From Streptomyces sp. HPF1205 (GTDB taxonomy: Bacteria; Actinomycetota; Actinomycetes; Streptomycetales; Streptomycetaceae), in the NCBI RefSeq assembly GCF_020400825.1, contig NZ_JAINVH010000034.1, positions 25,216 through 89,215 of the forward strand: a DNA stretch of 64,000 nucleotides, read 5' to 3'. Under the pieces are notes generated by a model. The model made no database searches, was not told the DNA's origin, and saw only the letters and a program-made list of their open reading frames with translations. Position 1 is the stretch's first letter; the number at the start of each line of letters is the position of its first letter. Positions 9,124 through 18,310 of this stretch are shown one piece after another. Position numbers and translations under genes: made by a program.

Positions 9124-10557
9124 GTGGACGATCACTCCACTCCCGCACCGGCCGAGGCGTCGGGCGCCGGTGCCGCGCCCGGGCCGGCGCCCGCCGAGGG
9201 ACCGGGCCGCCCGGCACCGGCCGGGGCGCCGGCCCCGGCCCCGGGGGGCGGATCCGTCCCGGACCGGGACCGGGAGCGGACGTTAAACCAGGACCAGGAC
9301 CAGGACCAGCAGCGGATGCCGGACCAGGTCCCGGGCCAGGCGCCGGACAAGGGACCGGACAGGGGCCCGGACCTGGTCCCGGGGCAGGCGCCCGCTCGGG
9401 CGGGCGTGCCCGGTCCGCCGGTCGCCGGCGGGGTCGTCGCGCTCGTGGAGTCGCCCGTCCAGTTGCTCAACGTGCTGGAGTGGGCGCACGTCCGCCCGCC
9501 CGCGAGCCCGCCGGCCCCCGGCGCCCGCGACGGCGGTGCGCCCGTCCAGGCCCCCGTACCGTCCGCCGATCCGTCCGCGGCGCCCGCGCGCCCGCTGACG
9601 GTCGTCGTCCTGTCCCCGTCCGACCCGACCAGCCGCGGCCAGTTGCGCCGGATGGCCGAACTCGCCCGCGACGAGGGCGCGGTGGTCCGCTGGTACGAGG
9701 CGCGTGGCGGCCGGGGCGGGCTGGTCCGCACGGCCCTGGCACTCACGCCGCTGCTGCTGCGGGTCAAGCACCTGGTGATCGGCGACCCGTTCTCCCGGCT
9801 GGTGCAGGTGCTGCTGCCGCTGTGCCGGGCCAAAGAGCTGACGGTGGTGGACGACGGCACCGCCACCATGGAGTTCACCGAGATCCTCACCAACGGCGGC
9901 CGGCTCGTGCGCTGGCACCGCAAGGGCCGCCGCCGCGGTCCCGCCGACGCGGCCTTCGGCCTGTTCGCCTCGGCCGCCCGCCGCCGCCTCACCCCGGGCC
10001 GGGGCAACCGCCGCGTCGAACTGTTCAGCGCGATGCCCGCCACCCCGCCGCCGGGGATGGCCCTGCGTACCAACCGCTTCGCCTGGACGCGCAGCCGCTT
10101 CGGGCCGCCCCGTACCCTCGCCGGCACCGACCTGATCGGCACGTCGCTGGTCGAGACGGGCGTGGTCGACCCCGAGCGCTACCTCGCCGTCGTCAAGTCC
10201 CTGGCCGAACGCCACGGCGCCAGGCGCTACTTCGCGCACCGCCGGGAGTCGCCCGACAAGCTGCGCCGGCTCGCCGCCGAGACCGGCCTGGAGATGGTCC
10301 GGCCCGACCTGCCGCTCGAACTCGTCGCCCGCCGCGGCCCCATCGCCGGGTCGGTGCTGTCCTTCCCGTCCACCGTCGTCCACACCCTCCCGCTGGCCCT
10401 GGCCGGCACCGACGTCCACCTGACCGTCGTCGACATCGACGCCGGCTGGCTCACGGCCGCGGCCTCGCCGCGCGCCCACACCTTCCTCACCGACATCAGC
10501 CACTCCGCCCGCACCCTGCACGGCCTGCCCCCGGCGGACGAGCCGAGCCGGGCGTGA
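9124..10557 (+). CDS. second polysialyltransferase-like protein with low-complexity N-terminus
   Basis: 477 residues from the GTG at 9124, chosen because GAAGGA lies 7 nt upstream; the in-frame GTG at 9094 has no ribosome site. Residues 1-95 are Pro/Ala/Gly-rich with a (DQ)n run and repeated PDxGPD/PGQAP units, likely disordered. The folded part starts at GGVVALVESPVQLLNVLEW and includes VVDDGTATMEF, RYFAHRRE and LSFPSTVVHTLPL, equivalent to the DDGT, H and ST motifs of GT52/polysialyltransferase-like enzymes. It lies directly after the NeuB-like gene and probably uses its CMP-activated product. Confidence 0.72.
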   Translation: MDDHSTPAPAEASGAGAAPGPAPAEGPGRPAPAGAPAPAPGGGSVPDRDRERTLNQDQDQDQQRMPDQVPGQAPDKGPDRGPDLVPGQAPARAGVPGPPVAGGVVALVESPVQLLNVLEWAHVRPPASPPAPGARDGGAPVQAPVPSADPSAAPARPLTVVVLSPSDPTSRGQLRRMAELARDEGAVVRWYEARGGRGGLVRTALALTPLLLRVKHLVIGDPFSRLVQVLLPLCRAKELTVVDDGTATMEFTEILTNGGRLVRWHRKGRRRGPADAAFGLFASAARRRLTPGRGNRRVELFSAMPATPPPGMALRTNRFAWTRSRFGPPRTLAGTDLIGTSLVETGVVDPERYLAVVKSLAERHGARRYFAHRRESPDKLRRLAAETGLEMVRPDLPLELVARRGPIAGSVLSFPSTVVHTLPLALAGTDVHLTVVDIDAGWLTAAASPRAHTFLTDISHSARTLHGLPPADEPSRA

Positions 10558-10736
10558 TGATGCCGACGCGGACCCGCGGCGGGTCCGCGTCGAGCCTCCC
10601 CCGCGCACTCCGCGCGGTCGCGCCGCCCCGTGCGCTCCCCGGCGCCTCCGCGCAACAGCCGCGTTCCACCGCGACGTTCGCTTGCCGTCCAATCCCGCGT
10701 AACCTGATGATCATGCGGATCCGTTTAGGTGCGGGA

Positions 10737-12230
10737 ATGGCGGCATTGACCCCCCACGTCGCGATCCTCACGACCGCCCCGCTCGACGGCGACTCGCGCG
10801 CCCAGCGGGTGGCCCTCGCCGCCCGCGAGGCCGGCTACCAGGTGACCGTGATCGGCGAGCCCCCCGCCGCACTCGCGGCCTCCAGCGGCGTGGCCGTCAA
10901 AGCGGTGACCGTGGGACACACCTTGGCGCGCCACCGTATCCGCCGCCCGCACCCCACCCTGCGCTGGCCGCTGGCCTACCGCAGCGCGGAGTCGTACGAG
11001 CACCGCACCGCCCTGCTCGCCGCCGACACCTCCCTGCTGCGCACCCGCCGGGCCGAACTCCTGCTGGTCCACCGCGTACTGCCGCTGCGCGCGCTGGCCT
11101 GGTGCGGCCATGTGCTGTCCTGGCTGCGGCACGGGGTGAAGTCGGTGTGGACGCGGGCGCGCGCCGCCCAGTACCGCGCCGCCGTGCGCCACCGCGAGAC
11201 CCCCCACTCGCGCCTGGACAACCTCACCACCGAACTCGCCCGCCTGCTGCTGGGCCGCCGTGCCTGGCGCCGCCTCGACCCCGGCCTGCTGGACGAGGAG
11301 ATCGCGTACGGACCGGTGCTGGACGCCGTGCGCCCCCACCTCGTCCACGCGCTCGGCCACCGCGCCCTGGGCCTGGCGATCCGGGCGGCCCTGCGCGCGG
11401 AAGCCGCCGGCCACCGGATCGAGGTCGTCTGGGACGCGCCCCCGCGTACGCCCGGCGTGACCCGCCGCGCCACCATCGCGGCCGACGCCCACGAGCGCAC
11501 GTTCGCCCGCGAGGCCGACGGCGTCGTCACCGTCGGCGACCGCCTCGCCCGCGAGCTGCGCGCCCGCCACCAGCTCGCCGCCACCCCCACCGTCGTACGC
11601 AACGCCCCGCCGCTGACCGAGTACGGCGAGCACCACGCCGGCGTCCGCGCCCGGTGCCACCTGTCCGGCGACGTACCGCTGCTCGTCCACACCGGCCCCC
11701 TCGCCGCCGACCGCGGCGCGGACACCGTCGTCGAGGCGCTGCCCAAGCTGTACGACCTGCACGCCGCGTTCGTCGTGCCCGACCCCGACCACCCCGACGT
11801 GACCGCCCTGCGCGAACGCGCCGCCCGGCACGGCGTCCACGCCCGCGTGCACGTCCTGCCGTACGTCCCCGTCGCCGAGATCCCCGCCTTCCTGTCCGGC
11901 GCGGACATCGGCGTCCTTCCCGTCCACAAACTCCCGCACCACCAGGCGGTGCTGTCCTCGCGCTACTTCGAGTACGCGCACGCCCGCCTGCCCGTCGTCG
12001 TCAGCGATGTCCGCGCGATGTCCGCGGCCACCCTCGAACTCGGCAACGGCGAGGTCTTCCGCGCCCGCGACACCGCCGACTTCGTCCGCGCGGTCGGCGC
12101 GATCCTCACCAACCCCAAGCGCTACCGCAAGGCGTACGACCGCGTCGACGTCCTGCGCCAGTGGTCCTGGCAGACCGAGTCGGCCCCCCTGATCGACCTG
12201 TACGCAAGGCTCCTCGGCCCGCGGCCTTGA
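10737..12230 (+). CDS. GT4-type glycosyltransferase
   Basis: 497 residues from the ATG at 10737, which has AGGTG 5 nt upstream. Alternative starts at 10707 or 10713 would add a rare TTA codon at 10725. There is a GT-B architecture: an N-terminal half beginning PHVAILTTAPLDGDSRAQR, a basic Arg-rich middle, and a C-terminal nucleotide-sugar domain with HTGPLAADRGADTVVEAL and SSRYFEYAHARLPVVVSD. It closes the rightward half of the glycopolymer cluster. It meets the SDR gene convergently, with only 15 bp between the two stops. Confidence 0.8.
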   Translation: MAALTPHVAILTTAPLDGDSRAQRVALAAREAGYQVTVIGEPPAALAASSGVAVKAVTVGHTLARHRIRRPHPTLRWPLAYRSAESYEHRTALLAADTSLLRTRRAELLLVHRVLPLRALAWCGHVLSWLRHGVKSVWTRARAAQYRAAVRHRETPHSRLDNLTTELARLLLGRRAWRRLDPGLLDEEIAYGPVLDAVRPHLVHALGHRALGLAIRAALRAEAAGHRIEVVWDAPPRTPGVTRRATIAADAHERTFAREADGVVTVGDRLARELRARHQLAATPTVVRNAPPLTEYGEHHAGVRARCHLSGDVPLLVHTGPLAADRGADTVVEALPKLYDLHAAFVVPDPDHPDVTALRERAARHGVHARVHVLPYVPVAEIPAFLSGADIGVLPVHKLPHHQAVLSSRYFEYAHARLPVVVSDVRAMSAATLELGNGEVFRARDTADFVRAVGAILTNPKRYRKAYDRVDVLRQWSWQTESAPLIDLYARLLGPRP

Positions 12231-12245
12231 CGTGACGGTGACCGG

Positions 12246-12977
12246 TCAGGCCGGCGCGCCCGCCCCGTCCCGCCCGGGTACCACCACGTCCTCGACGCGG
12301 TCCCGCGCCGCGTACATGTCCCACAGCCGGTCGGCCAGGTCCGCGCCCGTCACCACCGGCCAGGCCGCGCCGCCGCGGCCGCTCGACTCGCGGTGCGCCC
12401 GGCTGCCCTCGATCAGCGCGCCGATCAGCAGCGCCCCTGCGTAGACGCCCGATCCGTCCAGCTCCGCGTGCAGCGTATGGACGTAGTTGCGCAGGCCCGA
12501 CAGCGCGACTCCGGCACCCGCCCACCGCGGCGACGGGTACGCGGCCGACGCCCCCATCGCGAACAGCAGCCCGCCCCCGCCCCGCTCCCGCATCCCCGGC
12601 AGCACCCGCCGCACCAGGGCGAGCGGCCCGCGCAGGTACAGGTCGAGCAGCGGGTCCATGGCCGCGGCGTCCAGGTCCAGCGGCCGGGTGGCCACCCCGG
12701 GGCCGACCGGGCTGTGCTCCAGCACGTCGATCGCGCCGAACCGGTCCTCGATCTCACCGGTCACCCGCAGCGCCGCTGCCGGGTCGGCGAGGTCGGCCCG
12801 GAAAGCGCCCGCCTCCACCCCCTCCCCGGCAAGGTCGCGCACCATGCCGTCGAGCCGCTCCCGGTCGCGCGCCACGAGCGCCACCCGGAAGCCCTCCCGG
12901 CCGAACCTCCTGGCCACCGCCATGCCCAGGGCCGGCCCGGCGCCGTAGACCGCGATCGTCCTCATGCCCGCTTCCAC
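12246..12977 (-). CDS. SDR-family protein lacking the catalytic Tyr/Lys
   Basis: 243 residues. A Rossmann fold begins VYGAGPALGMAVARRFGREG, with VALVARDRERLD and FRADLADPAA marking NAD(P) binding. In the usual YxxxK position the aligned segment before LRNYVHTLHAEL reads AGVALSG, so both tyrosine and lysine are replaced. It may bind a nucleotide and act as a sensor, or have an altered activity. The start is GTG at 12977 with GGGAGGAA just upstream. It is divergent from a TetR regulator and shares its operator region, so it is probably the regulator's target. Confidence 0.8.
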   Translation of the reverse strand: MEAGMRTIAVYGAGPALGMAVARRFGREGFRVALVARDRERLDGMVRDLAGEGVEAGAFRADLADPAAALRVTGEIEDRFGAIDVLEHSPVGPGVATRPLDLDAAAMDPLLDLYLRGPLALVRRVLPGMRERGGGGLLFAMGASAAYPSPRWAGAGVALSGLRNYVHTLHAELDGSGVYAGALLIGALIEGSRAHRESSGRGGAAWPVVTGADLADRLWDMYAARDRVEDVVVPGRDGAGAPA

Positions 12978-13004
12978 ACGTTCCTCCCTGCGTACCGCGA
13001 TAAG

Positions 13005-13055
13005 TTGAGGGGCTGCTCAAGTTGAGTCTAGCGGCCAACTTGAGGTGTTCCTCAA
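13005..13055. promoter_or_regulatory. twin palindromic operators between SDR and tetR
   Basis: Two matching inverted repeats are present: TTGAGGGGCTGCTCAA (13005-13020) and TTGAGGTGTTCCTCAA (13040-13055), 35 bp apart. The outer half-sites TTGAG and CTCAA are identical in both. They lie between the divergent SDR and tetR starts and precede the TAGAAT -10 box at 13070-13075. This is the expected arrangement for an autoregulating TetR repressor. Confidence 0.75.
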
Positions 13056-13081
13056 CTTTTCCGGAAACGTAGAATCGCCGC

Positions 13082-13711
13082 ATGGCCACCCCGCGCCCCT
13101 TGCGCCAGGACGCGGCGCGCAACCGCGAGCGTCTGGTGCGCGCCGCCCGCGACGTCTTCCGCCGCAAGGGCCTGGACGCCCCCCTCGACGAGATCGCCCG
13201 GGAGGCGGGCGTCGCGATCGGCACCCTCTACAACCGGTTCCCGACCCGCGGCGAACTGGTCGACGCGGCCCTCTCACCCCTGGCCCAGCAGGCGGTGGAG
13301 ATCGCCGAGCGGGCGGCGGTCGCCGACGACCCGTGGGACGGCTTCGCGTCGTTCATGGAGGAGAGCTGCGAACTGCTCGCCGGCAACCGCGGTTACACGG
13401 ACGTGCACCGCTCGCGACTGCCCGGCACTCCCGTCATCGACGCCGCCCAGCACCGCCTGGCGGTGCTGAAGAAGACGATCGTGACCCGCGCCAAGGCCGC
13501 CGGTGTCCTGCGGGCCGACCTCGAACCCTCCGATCTCGCCCTCCTCACCTGGGGCATCGCCGGAACCGCCCGCGCCACCCGCGAGGTCGCCCCCGACGCG
13601 TGGCGCCGCCACCTCGCCCTCCTGCTCGACGGCCTGCGCCCCGAAGCGGCCCACCCCCTCCCCGTCCCCCCGCTGACGGGCAAGCAGCTCCGCGGGGCGA
13701 CACCCGGCTGA
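13082..13711 (+). CDS. TetR-family regulator of the divergent SDR gene
   Basis: 209 residues. The helix-turn-helix is at residues about 10-60: NRERLVRAARDVFRRKGLDAPLDEIAREAGVAIGTLYNRFPTRGELV. A C-terminal helical domain follows. TAGAAT at 13070-13075 is 6 nt before the ATG, so the mRNA is probably leaderless. The twin palindromes at 13005-13055 lie immediately upstream and are the likely binding sites. The divergent SDR protein is the obvious candidate target; the inducer is unknown. Confidence 0.88.
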   Translation: MATPRPLRQDAARNRERLVRAARDVFRRKGLDAPLDEIAREAGVAIGTLYNRFPTRGELVDAALSPLAQQAVEIAERAAVADDPWDGFASFMEESCELLAGNRGYTDVHRSRLPGTPVIDAAQHRLAVLKKTIVTRAKAAGVLRADLEPSDLALLTWGIAGTARATREVAPDAWRRHLALLLDGLRPEAAHPLPVPPLTGKQLRGATPG

Positions 13712-13839
13712 GCCGCCCACCCCGACGGGCGCCGCGACCGCCGACCGGCACCATGACTGCCGACGGGCGCCGTGCGGCGGAACCGCTCCACAGGTTTCCC
13801 GTGGACACTGGGGGCGGCACGGGAGAGGGGCGGTGGGGG

Positions 13840-14553
13840 ATGCGGGTGCTGGTGGTCGAGGACGACGAGGAGATGGCGCAGGCGGTGGCCGTGGGGTTGC
13901 GCCGTGCGCGGATGGCGGTGGATCTGGCGTACGACGGGGCGGTGGCGCTGGAGCGGATGCTGGGGGCCGACCGCGAGGCGTACGACGTCGTGGTGCTGGA
14001 CCGGGATCTGCCCGGAACGCACGGCGACGCCGTGTGCGCGGCGCTGATCGAGGCCCGGTGCCGCAGCCGGGTGCTGATGCTCACCGCCGCGGCGACGGCG
14101 GACGACATCGTGGACGGGCTGGGGCTGGGCGCCGACGACTACCTGCCGAAGCCGTTCGACTTTCCCGTCCTGGTGGCCCGGATCGCCGCGCTGGCCCGCC
14201 GGGCGCATCCCGCGGTGCCGCCCTTGGTCCGGTGCGGCGACGTCGTGGTGGACACCGCGCGGCGCACCGCGGTCCGGGCCGGGCGCGAACTCGCCCTCAC
14301 GCCCAAGGAGTTCGGAGTCCTCGAACTGCTGCTGGCCGCCGGGGGCCGCGCGGTGTCCGCCGAGGAACTGCTGGAGCGGGTCTGGGACGAGGCCGCCGAC
14401 CCGTTCACCAGCGCCGTGAAGGTCACCGTCAGCCGGCTGCGGGCCAAGCTCGGCGATCCGGCGGTCATCGACACGGTGGCCGGGGCCGGCTACCGGATCC
14501 GAGGAACCGTTCCGGACCGGCGAGTACGGCGCTGGACCCGGCCTGAAGCCTGA
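13840..14553 (+). CDS. OmpR/PhoB-type response regulator
   Basis: 237 residues. The receiver domain has acidic residues E7-D8-D9, phosphoacceptor D54 in VVLDRDLPG, and the conserved lysine in DDYLPKPFD. The C-terminal winged helix (residues about 135-225) includes LTPKEFGVLELLL and VKVTVSRLRAKLG. The ATG at 13840 follows a purine-rich GGGAGAGGGG tract. It is 17 bp from the sensor kinase gene, with an exported protease gene after that, so all three probably form one unit. This layout resembles CutR/CutS-type systems, but the signal is unknown. Confidence 0.92.
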   Translation: MRVLVVEDDEEMAQAVAVGLRRARMAVDLAYDGAVALERMLGADREAYDVVVLDRDLPGTHGDAVCAALIEARCRSRVLMLTAAATADDIVDGLGLGADDYLPKPFDFPVLVARIAALARRAHPAVPPLVRCGDVVVDTARRTAVRAGRELALTPKEFGVLELLLAAGGRAVSAEELLERVWDEAADPFTSAVKVTVSRLRAKLGDPAVIDTVAGAGYRIRGTVPDRRVRRWTRPEA

Positions 14554-14570
14554 AAGGGCACCGCACTCGT

Positions 14571-15938
14571 ATGCCCGAACAGCTCCACGGAACCGCCGAC
14601 GGAACCGCCCGTGACACCGCCCGCTCCCAGGTACCCGGACCGCGCGGACCGCGTGGACTTCGTGTCCTGTCCGCGCTCCGCGACCGCGTCGTTCGCCCCG
14701 GCCCGCCCCGCCGTACCGTACGGCTGCGGCTGACCGCCCTGTACGGCGGGCTGTTCCTGGTGTCCGGCGCCGCGCTCCTGGCGGTCACGTACGGCCTGGT
14801 GGTCGGCGCCGTCGACCGGCCGCCGACCGTCGTGAGGCACGCGGTGACCGTGCCGCCCGGCGCGGGCGCGTACCCGGGTCCGGCGCCCGACCCGCGGACC
14901 GGTCCGGCGCCCGTCCCGACGGCCCCCCTGGACGACTCCCTGCGCAAGGACGTCCAGCGGACCGTGGACCGTCAGAAGTCCGACCTGCTGCACACCCTGC
15001 TGGTCCAGTCCGGGATCGCGCTGGGCCTGATGTCGCTGACGTCCGTGCTGCTCGGCTGGATCGTGGCCGGCCGCATTCTGCGCCCTCTGCGGACGATCAC
15101 CGCCACCGCGCGGGACATCTCGGTCACCAGCCTGAACCGGCGGCTCGCGCTGGACGGCCCGCGCGACGAACTGCGGGAGCTGGGCGAGACGTTCGACGCG
15201 CTGCTGGGCCGGCTCAACCGTTCGTTCCAGGCGCAGCGGCAGTTCGTCGCCAACGCCTCGCACGAGTTGCGTACGCCGCTGGCCCGCCAGCGCGTGCTCG
15301 GCCAGGTCGCGCTGGCCGACCCCGAGCCGACCGTGGAGTCGCTGCGCACCGCCCACGAACGGATACTGGTCGCGGGCGACCAGCAGGAACGGCTCATCGA
15401 AGCGCTGCTCACCCTCGCCCGCGGCCATGCGGGCATCGACGAGCGCCGCCCGTTCGACCTGGCGCGGCTCGCCGAGGAGGCGGTCGCCGGACACGGTACG
15501 GGGGCGCGCGAGCGGCGGGTGGCGCTGCGTCCGTCCGCCGGCGAGGCCGTGGCGTCCGGCCACCGGGCACTGGCCGAGCGCCTGGTCGCCAACCTGCTGG
15601 ACAACGCGATCCGCTACAACGTGCCCGGCGGCCACGTCGAGGTCACCACGGCGACGACGGCCGGCCGCGCCGTCCTCACCGTCGCCAACACCGGCCCCAT
15701 CGTGCCCGAGGACGCCGTCGAGCGCATCCTGCTGCCCTTCCAGCGCCTCGACCCGGCCCGCCCCGCCCGCGGCCCCCGTACCAACCCGTCGCAGGGCCTC
15801 GGCCTGGGCCTGTCCATCGTCGCCGCCATCGCGACCGCTCACGACGCCCCGCTCACCGCGGCCGCACGGCCCGGCGGCGGACTGGTCGTCACCGTCGCGT
15901 TCCCCAGCGCGGTCGGGCAGGCAACGCAACCGTCGTGA
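14571..15938 (+). CDS. sensor histidine kinase
   Basis: 455 residues. The first membrane span is at about residues 55-80, followed by an external Pro-rich loop of about 60 residues and a second span at about 143-168. A HAMP linker starts RILRPLRTITATARDIS. The phospho-histidine is H231 in FVANASHELRTPL. The ATP-binding domain shows NLLDNAIRYN and GLGLGLSIVAAIA. It pairs with the response regulator just upstream. An S41 peptidase gene begins 94 bp downstream and may be a target. Confidence 0.92.
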   Translation: MPEQLHGTADGTARDTARSQVPGPRGPRGLRVLSALRDRVVRPGPPRRTVRLRLTALYGGLFLVSGAALLAVTYGLVVGAVDRPPTVVRHAVTVPPGAGAYPGPAPDPRTGPAPVPTAPLDDSLRKDVQRTVDRQKSDLLHTLLVQSGIALGLMSLTSVLLGWIVAGRILRPLRTITATARDISVTSLNRRLALDGPRDELRELGETFDALLGRLNRSFQAQRQFVANASHELRTPLARQRVLGQVALADPEPTVESLRTAHERILVAGDQQERLIEALLTLARGHAGIDERRPFDLARLAEEAVAGHGTGARERRVALRPSAGEAVASGHRALAERLVANLLDNAIRYNVPGGHVEVTTATTAGRAVLTVANTGPIVPEDAVERILLPFQRLDPARPARGPRTNPSQGLGLGLSIVAAIATAHDAPLTAAARPGGGLVVTVAFPSAVGQATQPS

Positions 15939-16032
15939 AACCGCCCGCTCTGTAGAACTCGACCGGCGCCACCGCACCGCACGCGGCGGCGCCGATCCCC
16001 TGCGAACGACGTCGAGTTCAGGAGCGCTCCGC

Positions 16033-17682
16033 ATGAACCGCAAGAGCGACGACACGCCCACCCGCCCGGCCCCCGCCACCGGTACGCCCGCCACCGACAC
16101 GCCTACCAACGGGAGGCCGCCCGAGACACCCGCCGGCGGGCCGACGCACCGCCCGTCCGGCCACCGCCGGATCGGGCTGACCCGCAAGCGACGCGTGCTG
16201 GCCGCGACAGGGGCCGCCGTCCTGGCCGGGAGCGTCCTCGTCACCCGCATGACGGCCTTCGCCGACCCCTCGGCCACCACTACCACCACCACGACCACCG
16301 CCGACCGGCCCGCCGCCTGCGAACGGCAGAACCCGGCCCAGCCGCAGCCGCCCACGCAGGATCCGGCCCCCACATCGGTCAGCACGGTCGAGCAGACGTA
16401 CTACTGCGTCTTCGGCAACTACTACGGCGGTTCGCGACTCGACGACCGCCCGCTGCTGCAGTACGCCTTCCAGGCCGTCGTCAAGGAACTGCGCAAGCGC
16501 GGGCTCGACCAGCCGGACGCCGTACTGCCAGCGCTGACCGGCGACCGCGACGAGGACTGGTCACGCTTCGCCGCGCGGCTCCAGCAGGTGCTGGACGCGC
16601 TGCCCGTCTCGGGCCCGGCCGCGGGCACGGACGGCGGCCGGGCGCTGCGCTCGTCCCTCGCGCTCACCGCGATCCAAGGGATGATCTCCGCTCTGCACGA
16701 CAACCACGCCGGATACGTGGGCCCGGGCACGACAGGCGGCCCCACGCCGGCCGCACCCTCTTGGGGTCTGGGCATCAGCCTGAACATGACCACCCCGCCG
16801 GCCGAGACCGCACCGGACTTCACCGGGCCCCTCTTCCTCACCGCGGTCGGCGAGGGCACCCCCGCAGCCGCGGCCGGACTCAAGCCGGGTGACATCGTCG
16901 AATCGGTCGACGGCGTCCCGGTCTTCACCGGCGGCAAGCTCAACCCCGGGGTCGTGGACCTGCTCCACCCGGCGCCCGCGCAGCGGACCACGGTCACCAT
17001 GACCGTACGCAGGCCGGTGACCGGCCGGACCCGGCACGTGCGCCTCGTCCCCGGCACGCTGCCCGCGCAGCCGCAGCCCCACGTGGACGCCCGTCTGATC
17101 GACGGCGGCATCGCCGACATCCGCTTCGACGCCTTCTACCCGGGCCTCGCCCAGGACGTCCTCAAGGCCGTCGCCGGCCTGCGGGCGACCACACCCACCG
17201 AGATCACCGGCATCGTCTTCGACCTACGCGGCAACCACGGCGGAATCGCCCAGGAAGGAAACGTCCTGCTGGGGGCCTTCGTCCACAACGCCACTGTGGT
17301 GTCCTTCTGCGACGCCGACGGCGCTTGCGTTCCGCAGCGCGTGGACGACAGCACCCCCCTGCTGCAGCTGCCCATGGTCACACTCACCGACGACGGATGC
17401 GCCTCCGCCTGCGAAGTGTTCGCGACCGGAGTCAAGGACCTGCACCTCGGCACCCTCGTCGGCACACGTACCGCAGGCGTCAACGCCGGCCCCGCCTTCC
17501 TGTACGCGCTGAACGACGGCAACCTGATCCGCATGCCCTCGCAGCACGTGGTCGGCGCGAACGGCGAGATCATCGACGGCGTCGGCGTCCCCCCGGACCA
17601 CTACGCCCCGCTGACCGCGGCGGACCTGTCCGGCGGCAAGGACCCGTCCCTCGACAAGGCGGTGTCGCTGCTCACGCCGTGA
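16033..17682 (+). CDS. exported S41-family (C-terminal-processing-like) peptidase
   Basis: 549 residues. A basic Thr/Pro-rich leader precedes the membrane/signal segment at about residues 57-75, so the protein is secreted or membrane-anchored. A run of threonines follows the predicted cleavage site. A PDZ-like domain contains AAAAGLKPGDIVESVDGVPVF. The peptidase core has FDLRGNHGG and TDDGCASACEVFA, where the serine of CASACE is the likely nucleophile. It lies downstream of a two-component system on the same strand and may act in envelope protein quality control; that role is inferred. Confidence 0.85.
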   Translation: MNRKSDDTPTRPAPATGTPATDTPTNGRPPETPAGGPTHRPSGHRRIGLTRKRRVLAATGAAVLAGSVLVTRMTAFADPSATTTTTTTTADRPAACERQNPAQPQPPTQDPAPTSVSTVEQTYYCVFGNYYGGSRLDDRPLLQYAFQAVVKELRKRGLDQPDAVLPALTGDRDEDWSRFAARLQQVLDALPVSGPAAGTDGGRALRSSLALTAIQGMISALHDNHAGYVGPGTTGGPTPAAPSWGLGISLNMTTPPAETAPDFTGPLFLTAVGEGTPAAAAGLKPGDIVESVDGVPVFTGGKLNPGVVDLLHPAPAQRTTVTMTVRRPVTGRTRHVRLVPGTLPAQPQPHVDARLIDGGIADIRFDAFYPGLAQDVLKAVAGLRATTPTEITGIVFDLRGNHGGIAQEGNVLLGAFVHNATVVSFCDADGACVPQRVDDSTPLLQLPMVTLTDDGCASACEVFATGVKDLHLGTLVGTRTAGVNAGPAFLYALNDGNLIRMPSQHVVGANGEIIDGVGVPPDHYAPLTAADLSGGKDPSLDKAVSLLTP

Positions 17683-17830
17683 CATCCCGGGCCGCTGGGC
17701 CGCTGGCCGCTGGAGCCTTGGCGACGGTCTTGAACCGCCAGGACCGTCGCCGCCGTCCAGAGGCCCGCCTCCACGTTGCGCACGTTGGTGCCGTTGGTGC
17801 CGTTGGTGGCGTCGGCGGCGTTGAGGGCTG

Positions 17831-18310
17831 TCAGGGCTTGGCCGAGGCGGTGCCCACCTCGGCCCAGACGCACTTCCCCGGCCCCTCCCGGTCGGCCACC
17901 CCCCATCGCGACCCGGTGAGCGCGTCCACGAGCGCCAGCCCGCGCCCGCTCTCCTCGTCCGCCCCGGCTGCCCGTACCTCCGGCTTGACCTCCCTCGCGT
18001 CGTGCACCTCGATCCGCACCCCGTCCGCCCGCCGTACGAACCTGGTCCCCACCTCGCGCCCCTTGACGTGCCCGTGCACCACGGCGTTCGTCATGAGCTC
18101 CGACAGTACGAGCCCGGCCACCTCCGCGAGCGCCGCCATCCCCCATGCGTCCAGCACCCTCCCCAACTCCCGCCGCGCCCGCCCCACACTCCTGGGCGTC
18201 GCCGCCCACAGGGTGAGCACCGGGGGTGCGTCCACCCTGGGACCGCCAACGGTTCGCCGCTCGCCGACCGGCCCGGGGGAGCGGCGCTGAGGGATTGCCT
18301 GTTCTTCCAT
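17831..18310 (-). CDS. RsbW-like ATP-binding protein (HATPase_c_2)
   Basis: 159 residues, ATG at 18310 with GGAGGC upstream. It is a short GHKL ATPase domain with an N-box LSELMTNAVVHGH and a G-box EESGRGLALVDAL, and no histidine-kinase phosphoacceptor. Streptomyces has many such proteins, often beside XRE/DUF397 genes, as here. They are thought to act as anti-sigma or partner-switching kinases. The gene is divergent from the XRE regulator. Confidence 0.85.
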   Translation of the reverse strand: MEEQAIPQRRSPGPVGERRTVGGPRVDAPPVLTLWAATPRSVGRARRELGRVLDAWGMAALAEVAGLVLSELMTNAVVHGHVKGREVGTRFVRRADGVRIEVHDAREVKPEVRAAGADEESGRGLALVDALTGSRWGVADREGPGKCVWAEVGTASAKP

